Shown here: one piece after another, positions 11,401-23,600 of the stretch
Layout of the letters: every line of letters begins with the position of its first letter
Position numbering within the stretch: the first letter of the stretch is position 1
DNA from: Halicephalobus mephisto
Lineage: Eukaryota; Nematoda; Chromadorea; Rhabditida; Panagrolaimidae
Direction of reading: 5' to 3'
Length of the DNA: 64,000 bases
Assembly: GCA_009193035.1 (NCBI GenBank)
Contig: SWDT01000419.1
Location: 124,001-188,000 of the forward strand
Made by a program: the position numbers and the translations under genes
The notes under the pieces: generated by a model
The model's database searches: none
The model's input: the letters and a program-made list of their open reading frames with translations, nothing else
Told to the model about the DNA's origin: nothing

Positions 11401-14271
11401 TCTCCTGTTGACTCTCCGAAAAATGTTCTCTTAAAAACAGTCGATGAAGAACCTCAAACTTCAGCAGGAAATTCTGCAACGACAACAACTGTTCCAAAAA
11501 CAACAGACATGGAAGAACCGTCATGTCTGAAAGCATGTAATTCCCCGACTTCATCTAACACTGATACCATTTATTCCGGAAGAGCTTCATCGTCAACTAG
11601 ACGTTTGACTTCTCCTGATTGGTCTGATAACTTTGAAGGGAACAAAACAGTTGTTCTTCCGACGAGACCAGCTGTCGAGGAGTCCAAGTTGCAAGGATCT
11701 CCAAAGACAACTGAAGAGTCTCCACAAGTTATTAAAAAGGAATTAAACGAAAAGCCATCTCTAAATCTAAATAACTTTGGAAAGGGAAAAACCGAGAAGA
11801 AGGAAAATGCCGAAAAAATAAAAACACCAAAGCTCTCCGCCAAAATTGGCATTGTCTTCGGTCACACTCACAAGTCGACGAATACTGTAATTCCATCTCC
11901 TAAAGTGAAACCCAACACAATATTAAAAAAGAATTCAGGTATGTTTTTGTTTATGTTTAGAGCTCTCAATAGAGATTTAAAAAGTCAACTAGTTCTTAAA
12001 CTAAGCGACTCATTGTTTTGAATTTGCTTACGAAGCAATCCCACCCTTATTCAGCTTTTGTATTTGTATATCGACGAACTCCTTCTCTTTGCTTTTCCTG
12101 TAACAAAGTGAGTTAAGGTCGGCCCCGGGCAGAAAAGGACCGACCAAGATAGACTTGTTCACGAACATGTGAAAAGCGACCATTCGATTTGTACTGACCA
12201 AATTATCCGTTCTTTTTTAGTTTTCTAGTACTGTTATCGGTCAAATTTTGTCACGCTTTCTGGACACGCACGAATGAAAATATTAGAGTTTATTTTATTC
12301 CGATTGAAATCATTTGGAAATTATTTTTAATTTTTCAGAAGAAAAACCTCCTGGTTCTGTTAAACTTGCGAAGAAATCCTTGTCTTTCGACTCTTCTAAG
12401 ATAAAATCCGATCAGCCCAAGAAAAGAACTACTGTGGACACAGAGATGAGATTCATCAAAAAAATCGAGAGGTCTTTGATTCCTCTAATGCCTCATTCGA
12501 ATTCCAGAAGTAAAGTTGATAATAACAAGAATCTGGATCTACGGTAAGTTTTAAAAAATTTATCTAAAAGTATTATGAGCGTTAAAATGTAAAAAAGTAA
12601 TATATATTGTTTTATAATTTTTGAATTCCCGCACAGAATGATTCAACTTTGGGAAAGTGGAAGAAACGATAGTTCTGACAATTCGTTTCAGGAACCAACT
12701 TTCTTCTTTTTTACCAAGATTTGGGATTTTCTAAGGGAGTTTAAAAATTCACACCAAGATTATTTTGTAGAAAATTTTCATTTTTAATTTTCACACAATG
12801 AAAAACTTATAAAAGTGGAAAATAGTAAATGTGGCGATTTTTTACTGAAATCAACTGGCTTTATTTTCATATTTTTATCGAAATTCTTGAATTTTTTACG
12901 AAATTCTAAAAATTTGTATCAAAATAACTTCGTAAAAGCTCTTTTAAATTTTTTATAAAGTATGATTTTTTAGAAATCTGAATGTGAAATCAGTGAATAT
13001 GAAAAATCGTCGAGCCCCTCTCGCTGAATGTGAGTCCACTAGAGTTGAGAACTCTCCAGCTGTGGAATTGCCACCGATCGGATTTGATCGTCTGACTTCA
13101 AGTCCTGGAGCCAGGAGACGAGTTCAAGCAGCAATTGTGGCCCGTGCTTCAACGACTTTTGGACACGACGCTAATGGGAACCTTGTAACTTCAGAGCAAA
13201 GTAAAATTCCTAATGGAGGTTAGTTTGGGCTCATTAGCTTTCGGCCATTGAACTTGCTTTCAAAGCGCCTTCGTCAAAGCGACACAGTTTACAAATGTAA
13301 AGCTTACTCTTCAAATGGCGGTCCAATTTCTCGCGAAATTCTCCTTAGTTTTACTCATGAAGCTTAAAACGACTTTTGTTTTCTTTGATGAATTGCCCAA
13401 CACCCTTTAATGACAACTTCGAAAGTTAAGACTGCTTTTGGAGGGTATTTAGCTAGAAGTAGTCAAATTCTAGTGCAGATTCTATAAAAAGCGCTTTTTT
13501 CGTTCTGGACTAAACTAATTACAATTTGTTCATTCATTTCGGACAGAAGCCCGGTTTTCTTGATACACAGCTGTGTAGTCCGTTCAAGTGGAAAACGAAC
13601 GGAAACATCCGCTTCAATCTAACTCCCCGAGGCAAGCTAGATTGTGCAAACAAAGAACCATGCCATCTTCCACTCATCATTTTTTAGTTTTTCACAAAAT
13701 CCGACGTTTTATTTGCAAAACTTTTAAATGTTATTCAAAACTAGTATTTCAGAGTTCCCCAAAGACATCGATTTGAACACAAATCAGAAGAAAACAACTT
13801 CCCCGAAAAAGGAAGAGGTAACGACCCCCTACGACAACATGACGAATGCCTCCTTCGGCAACAATCAGGAAGAAAAGAAGGAAGAAGAAATGAGTCTCGA
13901 CTCCAACAACGAGTGAGTCAAGTTATTTACTTCCTTTTACTCTATTTGTTTCTTTCTAGGACCCATTCAAACATGATCGACAGCAATATCTCTAAAGACT
14001 TCAACGCCGAAGAAATTGTAAATTCAAAACAGAACGACCAACAGATCATGAAGAAACTTGAGTCTGAGATATGTGCTCTCCAAAACGAGGTCAGGATATA
14101 AATTTCCTATTATTTTCATTAATACAATTGCAGATGGAAGACTCTCAGACTACAGTAAGAATTGAAGATCTTTCTCACGAAAACGAAGTTTTGAGGAAGC
14201 AGTTGCTGGAGCGTGATCGGCTGATTGAAGCTTTACGGGCTCAACTTGCTTCAATTCCAAACAAAAATTAA
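8484..14271 (+). CDS. Unrecognised Ser/Pro-rich coiled-coil protein with RVTF motif (884 aa)
   Basis: Nine exons fit with consistent phases: 8484..8848, 10427..10960, 11016..11162, 11208..11938, 12339..12543, 12974..13218, 13753..13912, 13960..14089 and 14134..14271. I do not recognise the family. Exon 1 carries KKRRNRVTFSEVPSYF; RVTF fits the PP1-docking RVxF pattern preceded by basic residues. The centre is long, Ser/Thr/Pro-rich and basic, with many SP sites (RSDSHSRSPIRSSTS, PSPSRSPRPLILDSP), so it is probably disordered and phosphorylated. The last two exons form a leucine-rich coiled coil (KKLESEICALQNE, then LSHENEVLRKQLLERDRLIE) ending ten residues later. The join of exon 1 to exon 2 over a 1.6-kb intron rests on phase and splice signals only; the ATG at 8484 is the first in frame but could be internal. 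A cytoskeletal or scaffold role is inference. Confidence 0.7.
9560..9840. repeat. 30-bp tandem degenerate repeats in intron 1
   Basis: At least four consecutive units are exactly 30 bp long, starting CAGAGTTCCGTGGGAGATTT (9604), GAGAATCTCGTGGAGGCCGT (9634) and CACAATTTCGAAGAAATTTT (9664), each closing with CATTT or TATTT. Further units with indels run to about 9840. They belong to the same family as 7640, 23395, 37590 and 61020. Confidence 0.65.
12596..12810. repeat. Dispersed AT-rich repeat, copy B (intron 5)
   Basis: Second copy of the element at 3822-3990, in the same orientation, inside the intron 12544-12973. Copy B carries about 80 extra bases after the GTTTCAGG block. Confidence 0.55.
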
Positions 14272-17200
14272 TATTTCCTCTTTATTGCAAATTGTTCCAT
14301 TTACGGAGTGTCCATAAACTGATTATCTTGATGTAGACAAAACAGAAAGTCCCACTTCAGTACGGCATGTTTCATCGGTTCTGCTTTATGAGTTCCTGGA
14401 TCTCTGGGGAAATAATCTTTTTTCAAAAGTTAAAAACGAAAAGTTTTTATTCCAATTATTTCCAAAGAAAAGAGAGCTAGTTTTATTAGAAGCGTGTTTT
14501 CGGTCCGCAAAAAATATTGTCGAAATACTCATATGGAATTCAAGAAAATTCGAAATAACGGTTTCTAATTTCCTTTTTTGAAAAATGTTTTCGGTTTGAA
14601 TAACAATTTAAAAAGAAATATTTCATTCAAATTAAAAAATAGAATGATTTCTTACTTCTCCATACGATATTTAAGGATCCAGAAACTGCAAATTCTGATT
14701 CCCAAAAGATTTCTCATTTTTGACTGATTGCTTGTCTCAAACATGGTACTTTATTTTTTGCCGTTTTTGGATTTTTGGAATTGTAGGATTTTCCAGATTT
14801 TAGGATTTTTCTATAATTTTTGAAATTTTTAATTTTTAGGATTTATAAATTTAAAAAGAGTTTTCTGATTTTTTGGAGTTTTTCGATTTCTGAATTTGGA
14901 AATTTTAAAATTTGGAATTTTGAGATTTGGGAATTTTAGAATTTTCGGATTTTTGAGTTTTTGAAATTTTAGAATTTTTACACTGATTCTTCCGGAAAAA
15001 ACATACAAACAAAATCTTGAGTCCCTAGGAATTTCTGAACAAAAAAGGATTCTAAAATAGTCCATAGTCGAATTGTTTTCTATATGAAAAGTCGTTTTGA
15101 CTTTCTTTTGATTTTTATTTTAAAAAAATGAAAGCAGCCATTCAATAGTCGTTGCTCTCGCGCTGGCCACTGGTCGGCAAGAAGGAAGCATGTGGAAGCT
15201 CGCGTTGGCACAAGCGTGTCGCCGTCGGCTTCAAAAAGGTCTCTTTCAGCATCCCTGAATATCAAAGATATCGATTAGCGGACGACTTTGGAGACTTCGT
15301 TATAATGTTAAAGCAACCGGGTAACAACGGAGTTCACGTGTCCAAGAAACTTTTCCCATATTATATAGTTTCTTTTTTTCCAAAATCCCTGTTTACTCCT
15401 CAAGAGACTCGAAACAAGCGCCTGGAATCCTCCATGGGACACGTTGTCATATGTCATTATTTCTAAAAAGAGCAAAATCCAGGTCTAGAATATTATTTTT
15501 GGTTTTGTTACAGTAGATGATTGTAATTATTGGATTCATTAGGGCCAAAAAACTTATATTTCACTGGTTTGATTTAGATTTGTTCAAAGAAGACAGTTTA
15601 TCCTTTCCCAACGCTTTCTCCAACGGCAATTTGTTAGCCATATTTGCTTTCAAGGCATTTCCAACCCGATATTATGTTTGCACTTTGTTTTCGTTTCACG
15701 CATTCCAGATTTTTTAGTTTGCTGGCTCTTGTCACCAAAAAATGAGAATCTCTTTGTTTTCTGAGTGAATATTGTTTTTTCAAAATGTATGTAATTTCAA
15801 ATTTTGAAAATTGACCTATATGGTTATAGTATGTAAAAATTTGTTTTTTTACTTTACTCGAAAATTTTTTTCTTCATTGTTGACAATGGAATTTATTTTA
15901 CTATTTTGAAATTTCTTTATTTGAAAATTTTTTGTAGCTGTTAGTGAAGTTTATTTTATTATTCTCAAATTTTTCCTTTACCTGGGAAATTTTTAATTTT
16001 AGAATCGTCAATGGAATTTTTGATTATTGAATTTTCACACGTTTTTACTTGTGACTATTTTGTTTCAAAATTAATAAGAAAATTTACTTTGAACTTTTTC
16101 TACTCGATTTAAGAGTTTTTTATTTTATTATTGTCAATAAAACTTATTTTATTAAAGTTATTTCTCGGGAGATTTTTTATAGCTTCTAATAAGGTTTATT
16201 TTGTGCTGAAGTATTTTCGCAATCTTACTTTACCTAAGGCTTGTTTCATTTTATAGTTTTTAGTGAGATTTATTTTTTTGGAATTTTCTGCTTAGAGATT
16301 ATTTAGTTTTGTACCTGCTAATGGAGTTTGTTTTATTCTTTCTCGTTTTCTGTCGTTATCGGTTTTTCCTTTTTTGCTTTATAGGACTTTTGGCTCTTAC
16401 CTGAGCTTGAGTCCCGATCAATATTAATATTAAAATTATGTATTTCCTTTTCCTGTGCTCATTGAGAACCAAATTTATGTCTATGTTCTCAAAGATCTCT
16501 GATGAGAAAAAACACTTTATTTTGCTCCAGTTCCGTTTCTTGGTTATTGAATATTTTCCATCAGGAAACAGCATTTTCATTTTCTGGGGAAACCAGAACC
16601 CCATAGCTTTTCGACTATCCCCGTTTTCCTGAGTTCTTATATGCATGGCTTTTATATTATCTGTGAGACACCGACTCTTGCCGGAAAACTGCTCTCTCAA
16701 ATACATACGTCGAAATGCTCGTATTTCCCAAGCTCGGGGGACATTGTGGACTTGAAGACAGCATCTTCCTTTTTCGGCATTAAGCTGTCCATCAAACATG
16801 GAATTGGATGCGCGGGGACTCCGGTAAATTCCGCAACACTAGATTCTTTCTCACACAATGGCTTCTATGCTCACTTTCAGCTCTTCCTTTGTTATTGACG
16901 TCTCAACTTTATCCAATGCTTCATCTCCTGTGGAAGTTTCTTGTCGATATTTGGAATTTTCAGAGTTTTGTTTCAGTTCAATATTTTACTTTCCAAAAAT
17001 TCAAACTGCTGCGTTAATCCAATTCCCAAAAGTCGTGAGTTCGGCAAAAACGCAATCAGCGAGTTTTTTCCGTGGAGTCAGGCTCAATGTGGCTTCTTTG
17101 GCTGTCGATTCCGTGGACGAAGTGCGTTCTTGTTCTCCTTGGCTTTTCAATTCTTCTATTCTGCAATGAGACTTGGCCACTTTTGGGTCTGGAAAAACGG

Positions 17201-17644
17201 GTATAGCCCGCGGGAGAAAAGAAGACACTAAAAGACACCAGTGACAAGTTTCTCAGTTCAAAAGTTCACTTTTAAGCTTCAATTGAATTCTGGAAGACTA
17301 TTGATTTTTAAAATTTCCGAATGCAAATTGCTTGTTTTTTTATTCTGTACTCCCTATTTTTCTGTTTCAGATATTTTTTACTTTAAATTACTGATATTGT
17401 ACATTTTCGCTCAATTTGTGGTTTTCCTAAGCAGCATGTGGGGCCCAAGAACCACATGTATGTTCCCCTAATGACGTTCTGCCTCCAGTCATGACCAAGA
17501 AATAACATGGATGCTTCCAATGCCTTTGCTCATTTCGACGTTTTCATTCTGTGTGGAAGCTAATCAGTGGATTTTCGGGAATTTCCACTCGTGTTTTAGT
17601 TCCTTTTCTGAACTTGATTCCACGATAATTGCAGAGAATTTTCG
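14272..17644. other. Upstream region of unc-31, low-complexity and repeat-rich
   Basis: 3.4 kb without a convincing coding gene. 14750-14970 is a T-rich run of short GGAATTTT/GGATTTTTG repeats. 15080-15460 is GC-richer and may hold an unc-31 promoter or 5' exon. 15850-16350 is a degenerate array. 16350-17230 contains several overlapping ORFs on both strands without homology. The acceptor AATTGCAG ending at 17634 sits ten bases before the unc-31 ATG, so it is either a trans-splice site or the end of a 5' UTR intron. Confidence 0.4.
15850..16350. repeat. Degenerate ~60-bp AT-rich repeats
   Basis: The phrase CAATGGAATTTATTTTA recurs in variants (GTGAAGTTTATTTTATTATT, CAATAAAACTTATTTTATTA, AATAAGGTTTATTTTGT, GTGAGATTTATTTTTTT, AATGGAGTTTGTTTTATT) at spacings of roughly 50-65 bp, separated by AAATTTTTxxTTTA-like tails. 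Confidence 0.4.
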
Positions 17645-20600
17645 ATGCTCGGAGCATCGAGCAGTGAGGAGGACGATGACGACTATGGACAAGACAACGA
17701 TGATGCCTCGGACGTTAGTTTCTTCAATTTTTATAATCAATTTTAAATTCGACGATTTTTAGGTTTTGGGTGTTCCGAAGTCAATACCTCCTGCTATTCA
17801 TCATCAATTCGCTGCATCTATAAGTCCAAGGTCAGAATCCCCTGCTCCGTCAGATTCCGTCAGCCAAGCGAATTCTCTCAAAAGAAGCGGATCATCACAA
17901 CGTGGGCGATACGGGAATCATGATTCTTTCAGGAATAGCTTTAATCGACATAAGCCTTCAACGTCAACCATCACAAACAGACCAACTCTCCAATCTTCTC
18001 AAGAGATTTCCGATGATGAAGTTGAAAATCTCTCAAATGAACACGGAACTCCATCCCACACCTTGGATCCTGCCACTGCAAAACTCAGCAAAGAAGAACA
18101 AGAGAGGATCAGGGCGGAAGAAGAAGAGGAAGAAAGAAAACGGAACCTTCAACTCTACGTGTTTGTAGCTAAATGTATAGCCTATCATTTCAATGCCAAA
18201 CAACCTACAGACATGGCCCGACGGCAACTGAAAGTAACCAAACAAGATCTGGCCAAGATGAAGGACAGGTTCCAAGCGTTTCTCAAAGGAGAAACCCAGA
18301 TTCCTGCAGACGAAGCATTTACTAAGGCGATTGAAAGTTATTTTGAGGTCTTTATGAAGTCCGAAAGGGTCGCAAAGGTAGTTCAAGCGGGTGGATTCTC
18401 TGCACATGACTTCCGTGAGGTCTTCCGGTGTAACGTAGAAAAACGGATTCGGTCTTTACCTGAAATCGAGGGTCTAGCGAAGGAGACTGTCTTAACATCA
18501 TGGATGTCCAAGTTCGATTTAATAATGAAAGGGGATGATGATGGCATTCACAATCGCCAAGCGAGGTCAGTGTTTTTCTTTCTTTTCCATATATCACTTT
18601 TTATTTTGTTTTTTTTTGCATTTCCTCCAGGAATTATTTATAAGGCTTACGTTTAAATTCTTCACATTTTTCAGCATAAGAGCATCAGTTCGATCTAGGT
18701 ATGAAAACGGAGTAAAAAGCTATTGTCCGTTGTTATCCAAAGCTTTAAAAATCACCTTTGTATCTTTATGATATCGTCGAATGTTAAACAACACTTAATA
18801 TATGTTTCGTTTTACCCAAATTTGTAGTTCGAGTTTAAAATCATTATTTGAATTTTTCGTGCTGGATTCAGGAACTTTTTCAAAAAGTTGAACTTTGAAA
18901 GAATTCAGTTTTTTCTATTTTTTGAGGAATTTATTTATTCGTTTCCTTTATTTATTATTCATTATGGTTTACAAAGTTAAAAATGAAGGTTGTGAAAACT
19001 GTATCAATTGGTCGTAGTTACTTTTACTGTTAATTTTTAAAAAGCTGAATTCTTTCAGACTAGATTTTTGAAAATGAGTCCATAAGTCATGATCTAGCAT
19101 GAAAGTTTTAAATTTTAAACTCGACCTGTGTTACTCCAATAAAACGGAGCAAAGATTGTGTCCCATATAATCTGGAAATTATGTAATATTGGATTTGCTG
19201 GGCTAATTCAAAGTAGCTATAGTCCGTAGATGTCAAGTGCATATGGCTGTTCTAAAAAGTGTTTACCCGTTCGTTTGGCGTTGATGGTTTCTGTCCAACA
19301 TCAGTGCTTTAGAATTCATATATGACAAGTCGGATGAATGTGCAAAATGCTTTTCTAGGGGCCGTCTGAGAGGGGCGAATCAGGCAAGTGCCGACCTCAT
19401 CCAGAGCAAAGATCAACTTTATGATATGTTCCAACAGATACTGAATGTGAAAAAGTTTGAACATCAAATAATCTTCAATGCACTTCAATTGGACAATCCA
19501 GATGAACAAGCAGCTGCCATCAGAAGAGAAGTGGCTACAAGGGAGGAAACTCTCAGGGAAATGCCGAAAGTAAAAATCCACAAATTTTTGATAAACTTAT
19601 CTTGGAAATATTTTAGTTGAAAAGAATAATGCCAAAATTTGTTGTCAAAGATATGGAAACTCTTTTCATCGACGAAGTCCGACAATCGATCAACTTGCTG
19701 ATTTCGAATCTGGAGTCCGTTCCGGTGACTCCTCGGGGTCAGACGATATCCGGGAGGAAAAAAGACAACAAAAGCAGATCCAGGTTAGCTATTTGATAGT
19801 TATTTATTTATTTTTATTTTTATTTATTACGTGATTCGTAATTGCTTCTTTTTTGTTTTTTATTATTTTTATATTCACCAAATCAAAAACTTAAAAATAT
19901 TCTTGAACGAAAAAAAATAATTTTTCAGATTCTCGTTCAAAGTCAAAAGGTGCCGAATATTCGTAAAATTTTAAAATATACTTTTTTCACTATCCCTTTA
20001 CTTCATTTTTTCAAACTTTCCGTTCGGGGTCCTAATTTCTAACAAAGTTTACATTACTTTTGGGGGAAATTTGGTGAAATTACATAACAATTGTGTTTGA
20101 TGTGTTTATCCACGTTTTTATTTTGCTTCTAGCACCAGCTTATTTTGAGTTTGTCTTTATCCCTGCCGGCTTCATATATAACCCTTATGTTTTCAAGATA
20201 ACCAATGTTACGCTAACATCATTCCTAATAGTTTAGAATCGCTATTTTCAGATCCAGAAGCATTGAAGATCTTTCTTTGTTCAACAGGTTTGTTTTTGGC
20301 AAATCGCAGATGAGGATCCAGGAAAATGCCTTAATAGGAGTGTTCCCCTTTATGAATTACTGTCTTCTTTAACTATCCGTCCATGTCTAATAATTAAGAG
20401 TTTTGCTTGTTTTATTACTGTAGGGTATTGTTTAGTATGGATTTGAGATGACTAGAGTAGGATTATTATCATGGGTACTGATTAACAATATATGTAGTTC
20501 TATTAGGCTAGCACACACGGTGATAGAATAGGTCGTTTTTATCTTCTGTGGTGATGAAGAATTTTTAGAGTTTGGGGTGATTTTGGGAGATTCTATCTAA

Positions 20601-23600
20601 CTTCTTTTGCTTTTCCCTTTCCATTTTTACCCCTTGTGGTTTTAGCTTAAAACGTCGGACAAGCTCGATGTCGTTGAACAAGACCGACAGCGATGATGCA
20701 GATGTCTGTTTGACCAAATCTGATGTAGTCTTGACATTCAATATGGAGGTGACTAAACCTTACTTTCATTTATCATTGATTGAAGTACTTTAGGTTGTGG
20801 TGATGGAAGTCCAGAATCTGAAGTCAGTTCAACCAAATAGGATAGTGTACTGTACTATGGAGGTTGATGGATGTTCGAAACTTCAGACTGATCATGCTGA
20901 AGCTTCTAAGCCAACATGGGACACTCAAGGGGATTTCTCAACGAAGCATCCATTGCCAACAGTGAAGGTGAAGCTCTACGCCGAGGTCAAGAATATTGTC
21001 TCTTTCGAAGACAAAGAGTTAGGGAAGGTGATTATCAGACCGACCCCGAATTGTTCTAGAACTCCAGAATGGTACAAGATGACGGTCCCTAAGAACAGTG
21101 GAGATCAGAATTTGAAGATCAGAATCGCCATTCGTGTTGAAAAGCCACCTAACCTGAAGTACTGTGGATACTGCTATGCTTTGGGGAAAATCGCCTGGAA
21201 AAAATGGAAACGGAGGTTTTTCTGTCTCGTTCAAGTATCCCAATATGCCTTCGCTATGTGTTCCTATCGAGAAAAGAAGGCAGACCCGACAGAATTTATT
21301 CAATTAGATGGATTCACGATTGATTACATGCCAGAACCCGATACGGATTTATACAACCAAGGTGGAAAATACTTCTTCACTGCGATTAAAGAGGGAGATG
21401 AGTTAAAATTCGCTACTGATGATGAAAATGAGAGACATCTTTGGGTCCAAGCCCTATATAGAGCTACTGGTCAGGCTTACAAACCCGTTCCTCCGAAACA
21501 ATCGACGAATGTGCCATCCAAAGCCCAAGGATTCGCAGATAAGGCTTCCAAACACGGTCTTGATGACTTGATCCAAGCAGATCCAGTAGCACTAAATCAT
21601 GACCATCAATTTGCTGTTCTCCAACAATTTGCTCTCGAATATCGTCTAAATGAACCCATCTGTTCCCTTGGATGGTTTTCTCCTGGACAAGTATTTGTTC
21701 TCGATGAGTACTGTGCCAGGTACATGGTCAGAGGTTGCTTCCGGCACGTTTCTCTTCTTAACGATTTGCTCAATAAAGCTGATGAAGGCCATCTCATCGA
21801 CCCAACACTTATCCACTACAGTTTCGCCTTCTGTGCATCTCATGTCCATGGAAACAGACCAGATGGGGTTGGAACCGTCACTCTGGAGGAAAAAGAGAAG
21901 TTTCAAGAAGTCAAAGAAAGATTACGAGTCTTACTGGAGAAGCAAATCACGAACTTCCGATATTGTTTCCCGTTCGGAAGACCGGAAGGTGCTTTGAAAG
22001 GAACACTGTCCCTTCTCGAACGAGTTCTTATGAAAGATGTGGTGTCTCCCGTGCCTCCAGAAGAAGTGAGGGCGGTCATCCGAAAGTGCTTAGAAGACGC
22101 AGCTTTGGTGAATTACACCAGAATCTGCAACGAAGCCAAGATTGAACGTAAGTTGCAGTCTACACTGTAGACAATAAAAGTTATTTCCAGAACGGATGGG
22201 AGTGGATGTGAGTCCTCAACAACGAATCGAAGACATGATCCGTGTGACAGAGCTCTGTATCGACCTTCTGAAGGAGAACGAAGAACATCATGGCGAGGTT
22301 TGTTTCTTTTTGAACGAGATTGAAGATTCTTAGTGGAGATTACTCTATCTACGATTGAAATTTCTTTATCTATCGAACTTTTTTGAATACTGTAATTTGG
22401 TTCTTATTTCTTTTACTCTTTTTCTGACAAATTTTCATTTTCAGCAACTTCGAGGAGTAAGTTTTGCGCTATCGGTTGTTCTTCTTGCCTTTTTGTCCAT
22501 TGTTATTAGAAAATTAGAATTTTAACATGTGATTGGTGTTTTCCATTTCTTGCACTTTTACAGAACATAGATAGCAGGCATTTTCCCCTTTGTATAGTTA
22601 ATTTTAAATTAGAAATATAGAACTTTTTCCGATGTTTGCTTCTGCCGTTTTGATCGGGAGCACTGTTTCCCTTTATTCACTTGGTCGGGTTGGTCATTGG
22701 CACTTTTAGGCTTTTGCGTGGTTCAGCGATCTGCTTGCGGATCATTCTGAAATCTTCTGGTCCTTGTATTCCGTTGATCTCGATGCTGCCCTGGAAATTC
22801 AACCTCCGGATTCTTGGGATTCTTTCCCCTTGTTCCAGTTGTTGAATGATTTCCTCTGTAGTGAACGTAAGTTTTCATTAATTTCGAAGGTTTTATATAA
22901 TATGTAACTTCAGCAACGTTGAAGAATGGAACGTTCCATTCAAAATTAATCAACCAATTCTCACCTTTGGTTGTTCGATATGTCGACCTCATGGAGCATT
23001 CTGTATCGCAATCAATTGAGAAAGGGTTCCAGAAGGAAAAATGGGAAGTCAGAAAGGACGGATGTGCAACTTCAGAAGACATTTACTGGAAACTAGACGC
23101 TCTGCAAGGTTTCGTCCACGACCTCAACTGGCCCGAGGAAGAATTCGCCAAGTATCTCCAAATCCGTATGAAGTCTCTGGCTTCTGACATGATTTCGAAA
23201 TGCGCCAACTGTACTTATCAGACTTTTGATGTTTATATGCAAAGATTCCGCAAATCGACTGACTACATTCTGCCCAGTGAAATTTGTGTAATGATTAATG
23301 TTATCTTCTCTTCTAAATCGAGGGCCACAAAACTTACTATTGATTCCGGTGATGTGGGTTTTTGACATATAATCTTTCATATTAATACAATTTCGTTGGA
23401 TTTTTTAGAATCTTCCAAAGTCTAGTGGGAGGTTCTGATATCTTCTAGAGTCTCCGGAAATTTCTGAGATTTTCTAGAATTAAAAAAATTTATTTCTAAT
23501 TTCTATAAAAAAAGATTTTAAATAGCAATAATTTGCTCTTTTCTAATAATTCGAATCTGGCAACATTCATACTTTGCCAAAATTTATTTTTTTTATTTTC

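Noticed and set aside
14829..15065. Lys/Pro/Asn-rich ORF
   Set aside because: Its apparent protein periodicity is a direct translation of the short GGAATTTT-type DNA repeats.
16356..16799. 147-codon minus-strand ORF upstream of unc-31
   Set aside because: Ends in low-complexity Ile/Leu and Lys/Arg runs, opens without an ATG-supported context, overlaps several plus-strand ORFs of similar length.
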